Of a DNA stretch of 38,111 nucleotides, positions 16,190 to 25,980 are shown piece by piece; the first letter of the stretch is position 1; each line of letters starts with the position of its first letter. Source of the stretch: Acidobacteriota bacterium (lineage in GTDB: Bacteria > Acidobacteriota > Vicinamibacteria > Vicinamibacterales > CAVVIG01); the NCBI GenBank assembly GCA_023265175.1, contig JAHFUI010000025.1, positions 1 to 38,111 of the forward strand. Reading direction: 5' to 3'. Below the pieces are notes generated by a model. It was not told the DNA's origin and searched no databases. It was given only the letters and a program-made list of their open reading frames with translations. The position numbers and the translations under genes were made by a program.

Positions 16190-17019
16190 AGGGGCACGTT
16201 GTCTTTGTGGGGGCTGGTCCCGGCGACCCTGAGCTCATCACGCTGCGTGGCTGGCGTGCGCTCCAGGAAGCCGACGTGGTGCTCTACGACAGTCTCGTCG
16301 ATAAGCGCCTGCTTCGGGGGCTCGATGCGGAGCTGGTGTTCGTCGGAAAGCGGTGTGGCCGCCACAGCATGTCGCAGGAGCGGATCTCGGAGCTGCTGGT
16401 TCGCCATGCGCTCGGCGGCAAGCACGTCGTGCGGCTGAAAGGCGGAGATCCCACGGTGCTCGGGCGAACCGGCGAGGAGGCCTTGCGGCTCGTCGCCTCC
16501 GGTATTGGTTTCGAGATCGTGCCCGGTGTGTCGAGCGCCGTCGCCGCACCGGCTTTCGCGGGGATCCCCGTCACTCATCGTGGCCTCGCCGACAGCGTGT
16601 GCATCGTCTCGGCCCACCGCCGGAATGATGAGAAGGAGTTCTCGATCCCCCGGTACTCGCCGCAGATGACGCTGGTGCTGCTCATGGCCGCGCAGACGGC
16701 ACCGTCGTGGTTGAAGCAGCTCCTGTTGCGAGGATATCCCGCTGACCTGCCGGTCGCGTTCGTAACCGCTGCGACAACGGCCGAGCAGCACGTGCTGGTG
16801 ACAACCGTAGCGGAGGCCGCAGGAGGCGACGTGATGGGGGAGTGCGGCTCACCCACGATGGCCGTTATAGGCCGCGTCGTTTCTCTGCGCGAATCCCTCG
16901 CATGGTACGGCGAGGATGCGGTTGACGCAGCCATGCTCTCGGAACCATCTCCCAGGCGACCGAACGGCGCCACCACCAGGAGGAGTGCCATTGCATGCGC
17001 CGTGCAAGACCGCGTGTGA
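16186..17019 (+). CDS. nirE: Uroporphyrinogen-III C-methyltransferase (SUMT, NirE/CobA)
   Basis: 277 residues. Signature pieces of the SUMT family in order: VGAGPGDPELITLRG near the start, VVLYDSLVD, VRLKGGDPTVLGR in the middle, IVPGVSSAVAAPAFAGIPVTHRG, and GSPTMAVIGRVVSLRE near the end. The enzyme transfers two methyl groups from S-adenosylmethionine to uroporphyrinogen III, giving precorrin-2, the branch point to siroheme and so to heme d1. Its place in this operon makes it the NirE equivalent. No CysG-type dehydrogenase/ferrochelatase domain is fused, so the oxidation and iron insertion to siroheme must come from elsewhere in the genome. GGGAGG precedes the ATG. The C-terminal about 25 residues look variable. 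It is 14 bases ahead of actB. Confidence 0.9.
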   Translation: MKGHVVFVGAGPGDPELITLRGWRALQEADVVLYDSLVDKRLLRGLDAELVFVGKRCGRHSMSQERISELLVRHALGGKHVVRLKGGDPTVLGRTGEEALRLVASGIGFEIVPGVSSAVAAPAFAGIPVTHRGLADSVCIVSAHRRNDEKEFSIPRYSPQMTLVLLMAAQTAPSWLKQLLLRGYPADLPVAFVTAATTAEQHVLVTTVAEAAGGDVMGECGSPTMAVIGRVVSLRESLAWYGEDAVDAAMLSEPSPRRPNGATTRRSAIACAVQDRV

Positions 17020-17033
17020 CTTGCGAATCACCC

Positions 17034-19850
17034 ATGGCGGAAAAGACCAACTACAAGCGGCGGAACTTCTTCAAGATGATGGGGCTCTCGGCCTCCGCGG
17101 CGGCCATGGCGTGCCAGCGGGCGCCCGTGAACAAGATCATCCCGTTTCTCGTCCAGCCCGAGGAGATCACGCCCGGGGTGCCCGTATCGTACGCGTCCAC
17201 CTGCGGCGCGTGTCCGGCCTCGTGCGGGCTGCTCGTCAAGACGCGGGACGGCCGGCCCATCAAGATCGAAGGCAACGAGCTTCACCCGGTGTCCGGGGGC
17301 GGCGTCTGCGCGGTCGGCCAGGCCTCGGTGCTGACGCTCTACGACGCGAGCCGCGCACGAGGGCCCCTGTCCTCGGGCAAGCCGACCAAGTGGAGCGACC
17401 TCGATAGGACGGTGCGCAACGGGCTCCGCGGCATCGGGGAGGCCAATCGCGCCATCCGGCTCGTGACGCCACCCTACGTTGGACCGTCAGGGGAAGCGGC
17501 GATCAAACAGTTTCTCACCACGTACCCGTCGGCACGCCGCGTGAGCCACGATCCCCTTGGCGCGACCGCGATCGCCAAGGCCCATGTTCTCACTCACGGG
17601 GCCAGCGTCATCCCCAGCTACAGGCTCGATCGCGCCCGCGTGGTCGTGGGTTTTGCCGCCGACTTTCTCGGCTCCTGGAACAACCCCGTTCGGCTCACGC
17701 GGCAGTACACCGCCGGTCGCGACCCCGACCGAGCACGGGTCATGTCGCGCCACTTCCAGATCGAGCCGCACCTGACGCTCACCGGCGCCAATGCCGACGT
17801 GCGTACACCGCTCTTGCCTTCGGATCTGGTGCCCACCCTGGCCGCGCTCGCGAAACGGCTTGGCATCGAGACCGGCATCACGCATGAGCCGGAGCTCGCG
17901 CCCGCGCTCCTCGATCGACTGGCAGCGGAGCTTCGCGAGGCCAGAGGTGCGAGTCTCGTTCTGTGCGGAAGCGACGATGTCGTCGCGCAGGCGCTCACCA
18001 ACGCGATCAACCAGGCCCTTGACAACTACGGCATGACCGTGGCGTTGCCTGCCGGCGTGGTCGTCCCCGAGAGCCAAACGATCGAGGATCTTATTCTCGA
18101 TCTCCGCAAGGGCGCGGTCGCTGCCGTCATCGTCCTCGGCACTAACCCCGTGTACAGCCATGCCGAGGGAAGCGAGCTCGGCGAACGTCTCTCGGGAATC
18201 GAGCTCACGGTCGCGACCAACGACCGTCCCGATGAGACTGGGAGCCGCACACAGCACCTCGCACCTGATCATAACTACCTCGAGTCGTGGGGCGACGCTG
18301 AGCCGGAGCGCGGCCTGCTCGGGCTCTTCCAGCCGACGGTCGCCCCGCTCTACGACACACGGCCGGCGTTCGAGTCCCTTCTTATCTGGGCGGGTGCCGG
18401 CAGATCCTATTACGACGTCGTCCGCCGCCGTTGGCAAAGCGATGTCTTCCCGGCGGCGGTCGACGCGCCGCCAACATTCGACGAGTTCTGGGAACGATCC
18501 GTCCACGACGGATTCGCGAAGGTGACGCCGGCGCCCATCGAGTCGAGCTTCCGGAAAGATGGCCTCCTGAGCGCGCTTGCGACATGGTCACCCGTCGGGT
18601 CTGCCAACAGCTTCGAGATCGTTCTGTACCCGCCGGTCGCACTGCGCGATGGCTCGCTCGGAAACAACGCCTGGCTGCAAGAGCTGCCCGACCCCGTCAC
18701 CAAGGTGTCGTGGGGGAATGTCGTCTCGATTGCGCCCAGCACCGCACGCACGATCGGCGTGGGCGATGGCGATCTCGTGGATCTTCGCCAGGGTGACCGC
18801 CGCCTGACACTGCCCGCGCTGCTCCAGCCAGGAATGCATCCACGTGCCCTGGCCGTCGCCCTCGGACGCGGACGCACGCACGCAGGTCCGGTCGGCAATG
18901 GCGTCGGCGCGAACGCGTTTCTCCTCGCCAACGACCTGGGGCGTGCCCGGTTGACGCGCGTGGGCGTGACGCTCGAGCCCACCGGGCAGCGTGTCACGCT
19001 TCCACGGACCCAGACCCACGAGTCGATGGAGGGCCGGGGCCTGGTCCAGGAGATGAATTTCGACCAGCTCCTTCGCGGCGGCGGGCTCGCCGTCAGCCAC
19101 ACCGCCAAAGAGGCGCCTCCTTCGATGTGGCCACGCCACGAGTACCCGGGAAGGCGCTGGGCCATGGCTATAGACCTTTCCAAGTGCACGGGCTGCGAGG
19201 CCTGCCTCGTCGCCTGTCAGGCGGAGAACAACGTCACCGTCGTCGGGGTCGAAGAGGTGCGGCGCGGGCGCGAGATGTATTGGATCCAGATCGACCGCTA
19301 CTACGACGGCCCGCCGGAAGCCCCCCGCGTTCTCCATCAGCCGATGCTCTGCCAGCACTGTGAAAACGCGCCCTGCGAGACGGTGTGCCCGGTTCTTGCC
19401 GTCGTTCACTCGAGCGAGGGCTTGACTCAGCAGGTCTACAACCGCTGCGTCGGCACGCGCTACTGCTCGAACAACTGCCCCTTCAAGATCCGCCGGTTCA
19501 ACTGGTTCGCCTATCCGCGCGACGCCACCGAACGGATGGTGCTCAATCCGGATGTCACGGTGCGCAGTCGAGGCGTCACCGAAAAATGCTCGTTCTGCAG
19601 CCAGCGCATCGAAGAAGCCAAGACGCGAGCTCGGCGTGAGAACCGACCTCTCGAAGATGGGGATGTGCGACCCGCCTGCGCGCAGAGCTGCCCCGCCGGT
19701 GCGATCGTCTTCGGCGACATCAACGATCCCAAGAGCCGCGTGTCGGAGCGCGTCGGGAGCAGCCGCGCCTATCGGCTGCTCACCGAGCTCAATATCGGGC
19801 CGTCCGTGCGCTATCTCGCGCGGGTACGGAATCCGGGAAAGGAAGCATGA
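17034..19850 (+). CDS. actB: Alternative complex III subunit ActB (molybdopterin-like and Fe-S halves fused)
   Basis: 938 residues. The start gives a Tat signal (KRRNFF, Arg9-Arg10, then SASAAAMAC). The first 680 residues resemble the molybdopterin oxidoreductase fold, with [14 protein letters not shown] and GVCAVGQAS; known ActB proteins carry no molybdenum. The C-terminal part is a four-cluster ferredoxin: [37 protein letters not shown] (one ligand short, as for a 3Fe-4S cluster) and CSFCSQ with later CAQSCP. In the complex ActB relays electrons from quinol oxidised at ActC towards cytochrome c. The usual neighbour ActA, a pentaheme cytochrome, is not upstream; the SUMT gene is. An ATGA overlap joins it to actC. 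A QrcB-like or other related complex is the alternative, less likely given actD, actE and actF. Confidence 0.9.
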   Translation: MAEKTNYKRRNFFKMMGLSASAAAMACQRAPVNKIIPFLVQPEEITPGVPVSYASTCGACPASCGLLVKTRDGRPIKIEGNELHPVSGGGVCAVGQASVLTLYDASRARGPLSSGKPTKWSDLDRTVRNGLRGIGEANRAIRLVTPPYVGPSGEAAIKQFLTTYPSARRVSHDPLGATAIAKAHVLTHGASVIPSYRLDRARVVVGFAADFLGSWNNPVRLTRQYTAGRDPDRARVMSRHFQIEPHLTLTGANADVRTPLLPSDLVPTLAALAKRLGIETGITHEPELAPALLDRLAAELREARGASLVLCGSDDVVAQALTNAINQALDNYGMTVALPAGVVVPESQTIEDLILDLRKGAVAAVIVLGTNPVYSHAEGSELGERLSGIELTVATNDRPDETGSRTQHLAPDHNYLESWGDAEPERGLLGLFQPTVAPLYDTRPAFESLLIWAGAGRSYYDVVRRRWQSDVFPAAVDAPPTFDEFWERSVHDGFAKVTPAPIESSFRKDGLLSALATWSPVGSANSFEIVLYPPVALRDGSLGNNAWLQELPDPVTKVSWGNVVSIAPSTARTIGVGDGDLVDLRQGDRRLTLPALLQPGMHPRALAVALGRGRTHAGPVGNGVGANAFLLANDLGRARLTRVGVTLEPTGQRVTLPRTQTHESMEGRGLVQEMNFDQLLRGGGLAVSHTAKEAPPSMWPRHEYPGRRWAMAIDLSKCTGCEACLVACQAENNVTVVGVEEVRRGREMYWIQIDRYYDGPPEAPRVLHQPMLCQHCENAPCETVCPVLAVVHSSEGLTQQVYNRCVGTRYCSNNCPFKIRRFNWFAYPRDATERMVLNPDVTVRSRGVTEKCSFCSQRIEEAKTRARRENRPLEDGDVRPACAQSCPAGAIVFGDINDPKSRVSERVGSSRAYRLLTELNIGPSVRYLARVRNPGKEA

Positions 19851-21286
19851 GTCGGGTGCGCCTTAGCGCCCTGCGTGAGCCTCTCGTCACAGCGGAGCGC
19901 TCGCTTGCTCAAGTCACTGACGAGGTGTGCGCGCCGATCGAGAGGCGCCCGAACACCCGTTGGTGGCTCGCGCTTCTTGGTGCCGCCTCGGCACTTTGCT
20001 TTGGCCTCGTCTGCTACATCCGAACGCTCTCCACCGGCCTCGGTGTGTGGGGGCTCAACAACACCGTCGGATGGGGCGTGGACATCACGAACTTCGTCTT
20101 CTGGATCGGTATCGGCCACGCCGGCACCTTGATCTCGGCCATTCTGTTTCTTTTCCGCCAGCAGTGGCGTACCTCGGTCAACCGCGCCGCGGAAGCGATG
20201 ACGATCTTCGCGGTCACGTGTGCGGGCCTGGACGTCATCGTCCATATGGGGCGACCGTGGCTCGCCTTCTGGACCTTGCCTTACCCGAATACGCGCGGCA
20301 GCCTGTGGGTCAACTTCCGCTCGCCTCTCATCTGGGACGTGTTCGCCGTGAGCACGTACTTCACGATTTCTCTGGTCTTCTGGTACGTGGGGCTGCTGCC
20401 CGACCTCGCCACGGTACGCGACCGTGCGAAGGGGCGCATCCGCAAGTTGGTGTTCAGCCTGCTATCGCTCGGTTGGAACGGATCCCACCGGACTTGGTCT
20501 CGTTACGAGACCGTGTACCTCCTCCTGGCGGGCCTGGCCACGCCGCTCGTCCTGTCGGTGCACAGCATCGTGTCAATGGACTTCGCCACCTCGCTACTGC
20601 CCGGGTGGCACACGACCATCTTCCCGCCCTACTTTGTTGCGGGCGCCGTGTTCTCGGGGTTCGCGATGGTGCTGACGCTCATGCTCATCGTTCGCGCCGT
20701 GCTCGGCTGGCAGCATCTCATTACCACCCGCCACCTTGAGAACATGGCGAAGATCATGATCGTCACAGGTGGCATCATGGCGCTCGCCTATGCGACCGAG
20801 CTCTTTACCGCCTGGTACTCGGGCAACGCCTACGAATTGTTCACGTTCCGAAACCGCATGTCCGGCCCGTACGCCTGGGCGTACTGGACCATGGTCGGGT
20901 GCAACGTGCTCGCCCCGCAGCTCCTGTGGTTCAAGAAACTTCGGACGAGCCCCATCGTCCTCTTCCCGTTGTCGCTCGTCATCAACGTCGGCATGTGGCT
21001 CGAGCGCTTTGTCATCATCGTCACATCGCTTCATCGCGACTTTGTCCCCTCGAACTGGACCATGTACTGGCCCACGTGGGTCGAGTTGGGGATAACAATC
21101 GGCTGGTTCGGGCTGTTCTTCACGCTGTTCCTCCTCTTTACCCGGGCGCTCCCGATGGTCTCGATCGCGGAGGTGAAGAGCGTGCTCGATTACGGACGCG
21201 AGCCCCGCCGCGAGCCTGCGTCAGTTCCTTGGCCGGCGCCAATCGCACCTGAGTTTGTGGCCGGCAGCCAGGAGGGCGCGGTATGA
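19847..21286 (+). CDS. actC: Alternative complex III subunit ActC (NrfD-like quinol-oxidising membrane protein)
   Basis: 479 residues, mostly hydrophobic, with about ten transmembrane helices from residue 40 to 445 (for instance [20 protein letters not shown] and the helix near [21 protein letters not shown]). NrfD/PsrC family features are [21 protein letters not shown] and WETVY-type segments, here [26 protein letters not shown], where conserved His residues line the quinol site. It holds no cofactor itself. It would oxidise quinol on the periplasmic side and hand electrons to ActB. Both ends overlap neighbours by ATGA. Confidence 0.92.
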   Translation: MSRVRLSALREPLVTAERSLAQVTDEVCAPIERRPNTRWWLALLGAASALCFGLVCYIRTLSTGLGVWGLNNTVGWGVDITNFVFWIGIGHAGTLISAILFLFRQQWRTSVNRAAEAMTIFAVTCAGLDVIVHMGRPWLAFWTLPYPNTRGSLWVNFRSPLIWDVFAVSTYFTISLVFWYVGLLPDLATVRDRAKGRIRKLVFSLLSLGWNGSHRTWSRYETVYLLLAGLATPLVLSVHSIVSMDFATSLLPGWHTTIFPPYFVAGAVFSGFAMVLTLMLIVRAVLGWQHLITTRHLENMAKIMIVTGGIMALAYATELFTAWYSGNAYELFTFRNRMSGPYAWAYWTMVGCNVLAPQLLWFKKLRTSPIVLFPLSLVINVGMWLERFVIIVTSLHRDFVPSNWTMYWPTWVELGITIGWFGLFFTLFLLFTRALPMVSIAEVKSVLDYGREPRREPASVPWPAPIAPEFVAGSQEGAV

Positions 21287-21807
21287 AGAGCCGCCTGTTC
21301 GTGGCGTGGTTTGAGCGCGAGGATGCGATCCTCGAGGCCGTCCGAGCTGCCCGGCAAGCTGGCTACGCCATTGAGGATGCGTATACCCCGTACGCGGTGC
21401 ATGGCATGGATGAGGCCATGGGGCTGGGCCTCTCCCGGTTGCCGTGGGTCTGCTTCGGTTGTGGCCTCGCCGGCCTGCTTTTGGCATTTGGCTTCCAGCT
21501 CTGGACCTCCGCCAGCGATTGGCCGATTAACGTCGGCGGCAAGCCACCGGCATCCGTGCTTGCGTTCATTCCCTTGACCTTCGAGTTCATGGTGCTGCTC
21601 GCCGGACTAGGGTCGGTGGCGGCGTTGTTTCTTCGCGCGCGCCTTTACCCCTCCCGGTCGCCGCGATTCCTCCTCCCTCGAGTGACGAATGACCGATTCG
21701 CCCTGGTCCTCACTAGACCGGACGGCCATTTCGACGCACCGGAGATGCGGATACTGTGCGAGCGCGCAGGTGCCGTGGCGACCGAGCTCGTGGAGGCTTC
21801 GTCATGA
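21283..21807 (+). CDS. actD: Alternative complex III subunit ActD (DUF3341 family)
   Basis: 174 residues of the DUF3341 type. A soluble N-terminal part ([32 protein letters not shown]) with the family's YTPYPVHG-like motif is followed by two transmembrane helices at about 47-68 and 88-112, and a short C-terminal domain containing TNDRFALVL. In solved alternative complex III structures ActD is a small two-helix subunit that binds beside ActF and ActC; its exact part is not settled. ATGA overlaps at both ends place it firmly in the operon. Confidence 0.9.
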   Translation: MKSRLFVAWFEREDAILEAVRAARQAGYAIEDAYTPYAVHGMDEAMGLGLSRLPWVCFGCGLAGLLLAFGFQLWTSASDWPINVGGKPPASVLAFIPLTFEFMVLLAGLGSVAALFLRARLYPSRSPRFLLPRVTNDRFALVLTRPDGHFDAPEMRILCERAGAVATELVEASS

Positions 21808-22331
21808 GGATCGCTGCCTCGGCGATCGTCTTGTGTCTTGTCGCGGCCTGCTCCAGTACGAAGCCGCGCTACGAGTATGCGCCCAACATGGTGGACTCCC
21901 TCGCCTACGAGAGCTTTTCGCCAAACCCGGTGACGCGGGACGGTAAGACGATGATGGCGCCGGCGCCGGGCACCATCGCGAGGGGCGCGAAGCCGTTCCG
22001 TTACGGTGTCGGTCCCGGCGAGGCCCTGCGTGCGGGGCGGGAGCTTGTCAATCCTGTGGAGAAAACAGAAGCAGCGCTCGCTCGTGGACAGAAGGTGTTC
22101 GGTATCTTCTGCACGCCCTGTCACGGAACGCGAGGCCTTGGAGACGGCCCCATGATTCCTTCGTTCTCGAAGCCGCCGTCGCTTCTGGGCGAAGAGGCGC
22201 GCTCGCTGCCCGACGGCCAGATCTTCCACATCATCAGCCGCGGCCAGAACAAAATGGGATCCCACGCGACCCAGATCACCCCGGAAGACCGCTGGAAGGT
22301 CATCCATTTCGTCCGCTCGTTGCAGAACTGA
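21804..22331 (+). CDS. actE: Alternative complex III subunit ActE (lipoprotein monoheme cytochrome c)
   Basis: 175 residues. The signal ends in a good lipobox, LVAAC, so Cys16 would be lipidated and the protein held at the outer face of the inner membrane. One heme c motif, CTPCH (103-107), followed by GTRGLGDGP; Met150 (NKMGSH) is the likely second axial ligand. In the complex ActE is the monoheme cytochrome thought to hand electrons outward. With ActA missing here, ActE is the only visible c-type heme subunit and may take electrons from ActB directly; that is inference. Starts in the ATGA overlap with actD; actF follows after 17 bases. Confidence 0.92.
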   Translation: MRIAASAIVLCLVAACSSTKPRYEYAPNMVDSLAYESFSPNPVTRDGKTMMAPAPGTIARGAKPFRYGVGPGEALRAGRELVNPVEKTEAALARGQKVFGIFCTPCHGTRGLGDGPMIPSFSKPPSLLGEEARSLPDGQIFHIISRGQNKMGSHATQITPEDRWKVIHFVRSLQN

Positions 22332-22348
22332 GGAGCGAGAGTGACACC

Positions 22349-23521
22349 GTGAGGGACCGAGAATCGCACCTCGTGGCAGGCGGACGGCGGTGGCTGGTCG
22401 TGGCAGTGGCGGCGGGGCTCATCGCCTTCATCCTGGGCCTCCTGTTCAGGCCCGTCCAGGCATGGTCGGCGTTTCTCGTTTCGAGCTTCTTCTTCCTGAC
22501 GGTGGCCTTGGGAGGATTGGTGTTCCTGGCGATCATGTACGTGTCGAACGCGGGCTGGCACACGGTCTTCAAACGCGTTCCCGAAGCGCTGGCCGCCTGC
22601 CTGCCGGCCTCTGCCTTCAGCATGCTGGCCATTCTGGCCGGGGCCCGGTGGCTCTACCCGTGGACGCACGCCGACGCCGTCCTGCACGACGAACTGCTGT
22701 CCGCCAAGGCGCCGTATCTCAACACGGGCTTCTTCGCGGCGCGGATGGTCGGCGTACTGGCTCTCTGGGTGTTTTTTGCGCTGATGACGCGGCGTTATTC
22801 CCTCCGTCAAGACGCACATGCCGACATCAAGTACACGCGGCGGAACGTGGTCCTGTCGGCGATCTTTCTCGCGCTGTTTCCTTTCTCGTTTTCCATGGCC
22901 AGCATCGACTGGCTCATGAGCCTCGATCCTCACTGGGCGAGCACGATTGTCGGTCTCTACCAAATCGCGGGCCTGCTCTCGACGGCGGTGGCCGCCATAT
23001 CGATCGTGGGGATCCTCCTGCGTCGCCGGGGAGCACTGCCCGACCTCACCGAAACCCATCTCCATGACCTCGGGAAGTTGCTGTTCGGATTCTCGACGAT
23101 GTGGGCCTACCTGTGGTTCTCTCAGTACCTCCTCATTTGGTACACGAACCTTCCCGAGGAAACGACTCACTATCTCGTACGGCTGCAAGGGGGCGCATCG
23201 TTCCTGTTCTACCTGAACGTGGTGCTGAATTGGGCGCTTCCCTTTGTCGTGCTCCTGCGGCGGCCCGCCAAGCGGTCTGAGGGGACCCTGCTCTGGACGA
23301 GCACCGTTGTTCTTGTTGGACGCTGGCTGGACATTCACCTTCAGGTCGTTCCAGCGGTTGCTCCAGACCGCCTGCAAGGCCCTATGGGGATCGGCTTCCT
23401 GGACGTTGCGCTCCTCCTGGGCTTCGGAGCCGCCTTCCTTCTCATGACCGATCGCGCGCTCGGAAAGGCACCGCTTCTGGCCGAAGGCGATCCCTACCTC
23501 GTGGAGGCTCTTCACCACTAG
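22349..23521 (+). CDS. actF: Alternative complex III subunit ActF (membrane protein)
   Basis: 390 residues with about ten hydrophobic helices, starting at a GTG; an AGGAG lies 13 bases upstream, somewhat far. ActF resembles a second, diverged ActC/NrfD-type subunit. Typical stretches are GLVFLAIMYVSNAGWH, RRNVVLSAIFLALFPFSFSMASIDWLMSLDPHW (split across a helix) and LGKLLFGFSTMWAYLWFSQYLLIWYTNLPEE. Such subunits are proposed to take part in proton movement or to support the complex. It is the last gene of the operon; the next gene is convergent, 44 bases on, and no strong terminator is visible between them. Confidence 0.9.
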   Translation: MRDRESHLVAGGRRWLVVAVAAGLIAFILGLLFRPVQAWSAFLVSSFFFLTVALGGLVFLAIMYVSNAGWHTVFKRVPEALAACLPASAFSMLAILAGARWLYPWTHADAVLHDELLSAKAPYLNTGFFAARMVGVLALWVFFALMTRRYSLRQDAHADIKYTRRNVVLSAIFLALFPFSFSMASIDWLMSLDPHWASTIVGLYQIAGLLSTAVAAISIVGILLRRRGALPDLTETHLHDLGKLLFGFSTMWAYLWFSQYLLIWYTNLPEETTHYLVRLQGGASFLFYLNVVLNWALPFVVLLRRPAKRSEGTLLWTSTVVLVGRWLDIHLQVVPAVAPDRLQGPMGIGFLDVALLLGFGAAFLLMTDRALGKAPLLAEGDPYLVEALHH

Positions 23522-23565
23522 ACACCGATCCGCGTGCCCCGAGGTTGTGATATCTGAAGGGCGCT

Positions 23566-23904
23566 CTACTTCTTCTTCTTCAGCGTCGAGAGATAGGCGA
23601 CCAGTGCGTCGACGTCCTCTTTCGGGAGCGTGAACGCTTTCATTTCGGGCTTGCGCTCCGCGTTTGTCTTCGCCGTCATGCCTTTCGCGTCGACGATCCA
23701 CTCACGGATCTCTTCCGGCTTCAGCTTCCGGCCCACATCGTCCATCGGCCCTTTGGTGTTGCCCTTGCCCGCAATCGAGTGACAGAGCGAACACTTCTGC
23801 TCCGTGAATAGTTGCTCCCCTTTTTTTGCGTCCTGCGCCGTGGCCACGGTAGCGAAGCCGATCGTGAGTACCGCTGCCGATACAATCGAACGAATCATAT
23901 TCAT
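23566..23904 (-). CDS. Small periplasmic cytochrome c (class I)
   Basis: 112 residues with a Sec signal (FATVATA-QD, cut near residue 24), heme motif CSLCH (38-42) and axial Met88 (KPEMKAF). The remaining sequence (SIAGKGNTKGPMDDVGRKLKPEEIREWI, LPKEDVDALVAYL) fits a one-domain electron carrier of about 9 kDa, ending in a lysine tail KKKK that could help docking to an acidic partner. Start follows AGGAG. It faces the act operon convergently. A reasonable guess is that it shuttles electrons from complex III to NirS, NxrC or an oxidase, but nothing in the sequence fixes the partner. Confidence 0.9.
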   Translation of the reverse strand: MNMIRSIVSAAVLTIGFATVATAQDAKKGEQLFTEQKCSLCHSIAGKGNTKGPMDDVGRKLKPEEIREWIVDAKGMTAKTNAERKPEMKAFTLPKEDVDALVAYLSTLKKKK

Positions 23905-24055
23905 GTCTCCTCAGAACGTCACAGCATCACGCCCCGCAGCCATCCGCGGAAGCACCCTCGCAATGAGAGCGAACCTGCCCCGATACCAGAATCACTGTAG
24001 CACGCCGAACGGTTCGGTAAAACGCGTACCGGCGAAGCGGCGCGCAACGTTACAG

Positions 24056-24094
24056 CTAGGAGCCCGTCCCGAGTAATGCCGAACGGGCTCCTAG
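24056..24094. repeat. Perfect 12-base inverted repeat (hairpin)
   Basis: Arms ctaggagcccgt (24056-24067) and acgggctcctag (24083-24094) enclose 15 bases. It lies between the kinase gene ending at 24120 and the start of the small cytochrome gene at 23904, both minus strand, so it may end kinase transcription. No T-run follows on either strand, so it may instead be a dispersed palindrome or a protein site. Confidence 0.5.
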
Positions 24095-24119
24095 TAGGCG
24101 CGCTGCGCGCGCGTTCATG

Positions 24120-25577
24120 TCAGATCGCCTGCACCGGAAAGTGAAGCGTCACGACGGTGCCGCCCTCGGGGGGACAGTCGATCGCGATGGTTCCACCGTG
24201 CGCCTCGACGAGACGCTTCGCGGTCGAGAGACCAAGGCCGGTACCGCGCGCTTTGGTCGTGAAAAACGGCGTGAACAGCCGTTCGCGAACGGTCGGCGGG
24301 ATGCCGGGACCGTTGTCCGACACCGTGATCTCGCATCCGGCACCGGCAAGGGTGGCCGCTACCTGAACGGCACCGCGCCCCTGCGTGGCGTGTGCGCTGT
24401 TAAGAATGAGGTTCTGCACGACGATCTTCAACATGTCGGCATCGCCAGTCATAGGGGGCGCCGACCCCGCCACGTTGATGCGGAGGTCCTTGAGCGCCGG
24501 ATCCTGACGAACCAGATCGGCGACCATCTCGAGAAGCGACACGATCTCGACCGATGCGAACTGTGGCTGTGGCGGCCGCGCGAAGAGCAACAGGTCTTTC
24601 ATCAGCTCGTTCAGCGCGTCGATCCTGGCGATGATTTCCTTGACGACCGCGGCGTCCTTGCTGCCCGCCGGCAGGCGCCCGCCGATAACTTGGATGGCGC
24701 CGCGGATGCCGGTCAGCGGATTCTTGACCTCGTGGGCCACGACCGCGGCCATCTCACCCAGCTTCGTGAGCCCTGACTGCTCGCGCAGGCGTGTCTCCAT
24801 CCATACCCGCTCGGTGAGGTCGTGAAGAATGCCGGTGAACTTGCGCTCGCCTTCCACGGCCATCTCGCCGACAGACAGGTGAACTGGGAACGTGGTGCCG
24901 TCCTTGCGCAGGGCCGTCACCTCCAGCCCGATGCCGATGATCTTCTGGACGCCCGTTGCCAGATACCGTGCCACGTAGCCATCGTGCTCGTCGCGATAGA
25001 GAGCCGGCATCAGCATGCTGACGTTGCGGCCCACGACCTCTTCCTCGCGGTATCCGAACAAGCGTTCCGCCCCGGGATTCAACGACTCGACAATACCGCG
25101 CGCGTTGATGACGATGATGCCGTCGACAGCGGACCTGATGACTGACCGCCACTGCGCCTCGCTGGCTCGAAGCGCGTGTTCCACACGTTTCTGCTCGGTG
25201 ATGTCGCGCGCGATCGCCGACGCACCGACCACGCGCCCATCGGCGTCTGTGATCGGGACAATGTTCAGCGAGACGTCGAGCAGGCGGCCATCCTTGGCGC
25301 GCCGTACAGTCTCATGATGGTCGATGCGCTGGCCGGCCCTGATACGGAGCCGGATGTTCTCGATCTCTTCGACGCGATCCTCGGGAATGAGGACGGCGAT
25401 CGATCGTCCGCTGACCTCCTCGGCCGAATAGCCGTACATGCGAGCCGCACCGCGATTCCACGAGAGGATGAGGCCGTCAGGATCAGTGAAGAAGACGGCG
25501 TCGTCGGAGGAATCGACGATCGCCGCCAGCGCACGCCGAGGGTCGTCGTGGGGATTGAAAGGTGAGCCGATCGCCAT
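24120..25577 (-). CDS. Two-PAS sensor histidine kinase, FixL-like
   Basis: 485 residues, without membrane helices, so cytoplasmic. PAS 1 spans about 13-125 and PAS 2 about 140-255; HisKA with the phospho-acceptor His282 (VVAHEVKNPLTG) and HATPase_c (DNGPGIPP, GTGLGLSTA) follow. PAS 2 is close to the heme PAS of rhizobial FixL: LMP, DEHDGYVARY, IIGIG, RKDGTTFPVHLSVGEM. His198 aligns with the heme ligand His200 of Bradyrhizobium FixL and Arg204 with Arg206. Leu218 stands where FixL has the switch residue Arg220. Heme binding and gas sensing (O2 or NO) are therefore plausible but unproven, since this PAS wording also occurs in kinases not tested for heme. No response regulator adjoins, so its target is unknown. 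Confidence 0.9.
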   Translation of the reverse strand: MAIGSPFNPHDDPRRALAAIVDSSDDAVFFTDPDGLILSWNRGAARMYGYSAEEVSGRSIAVLIPEDRVEEIENIRLRIRAGQRIDHHETVRRAKDGRLLDVSLNIVPITDADGRVVGASAIARDITEQKRVEHALRASEAQWRSVIRSAVDGIIVINARGIVESLNPGAERLFGYREEEVVGRNVSMLMPALYRDEHDGYVARYLATGVQKIIGIGLEVTALRKDGTTFPVHLSVGEMAVEGERKFTGILHDLTERVWMETRLREQSGLTKLGEMAAVVAHEVKNPLTGIRGAIQVIGGRLPAGSKDAAVVKEIIARIDALNELMKDLLLFARPPQPQFASVEIVSLLEMVADLVRQDPALKDLRINVAGSAPPMTGDADMLKIVVQNLILNSAHATQGRGAVQVAATLAGAGCEITVSDNGPGIPPTVRERLFTPFFTTKARGTGLGLSTAKRLVEAHGGTIAIDCPPEGGTVVTLHFPVQAI

Positions 25578-25633
25578 CCGAGGCCTGCGCGCACGATCCT
25601 ACAGGAAAATGCGCGCGGGCTGGAAAATCCGGT

Positions 25634-25969
25634 TCAGCTTTTGTGCGCGTGCTCGGCTGCTGCCGGTCCCTTCTTCGCCGCCGGCGGCCCGAACTGGACT
25701 TCTTCCGCCTCGAACCTGCCTTTGTCCACGTCGATGATGACCCGATCGCCGACCTTTAAATCCTGTAGCGTCGCGTGCTTTCCGGACTTCTTAAAGGTCG
25801 TATCGGCCTGCACGGTGACTGTTTTCGTCGTCTTGTTCCCAAGTTGAACCGTAATGGCCTTGGCGCTGATCTGCGTGACAGTGCCTTGGATATGCTCCTT
25901 GTCGCCGTGTGCGTACGCGACGATGCTGAGCAACAGCGCCGCGAGCGCGAATCCAAACGTCCGCTTCAT
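25634..25969 (-). CDS. Small exported protein, OB-fold-like (DUF5666-type), function unknown
   Basis: 111 residues starting at an ATG after GGAGG. A Sec signal (KRTFGFALAALLLSIVAYA-HG, cut near residue 21) precedes a compact beta-rich domain: IQGTVTQISAKAITVQL, KTVTVQADTTFKKSG and LKVGDRVIIDV look like strands of a small barrel. Similar exported domains are common and uncharacterised. The ends are histidine-bearing (HGDKEH at the start, AEHAHKS at the tail), which might bind a metal. It follows the membrane-anchored cytochrome gene by 11 bases in the same direction and is probably cotranscribed with it. Confidence 0.75.
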   Translation of the reverse strand: MKRTFGFALAALLLSIVAYAHGDKEHIQGTVTQISAKAITVQLGNKTTKTVTVQADTTFKKSGKHATLQDLKVGDRVIIDVDKGRFEAEEVQFGPPAAKKGPAAAEHAHKS

Positions 25970-25980
25970 ACTGCCTCCAC

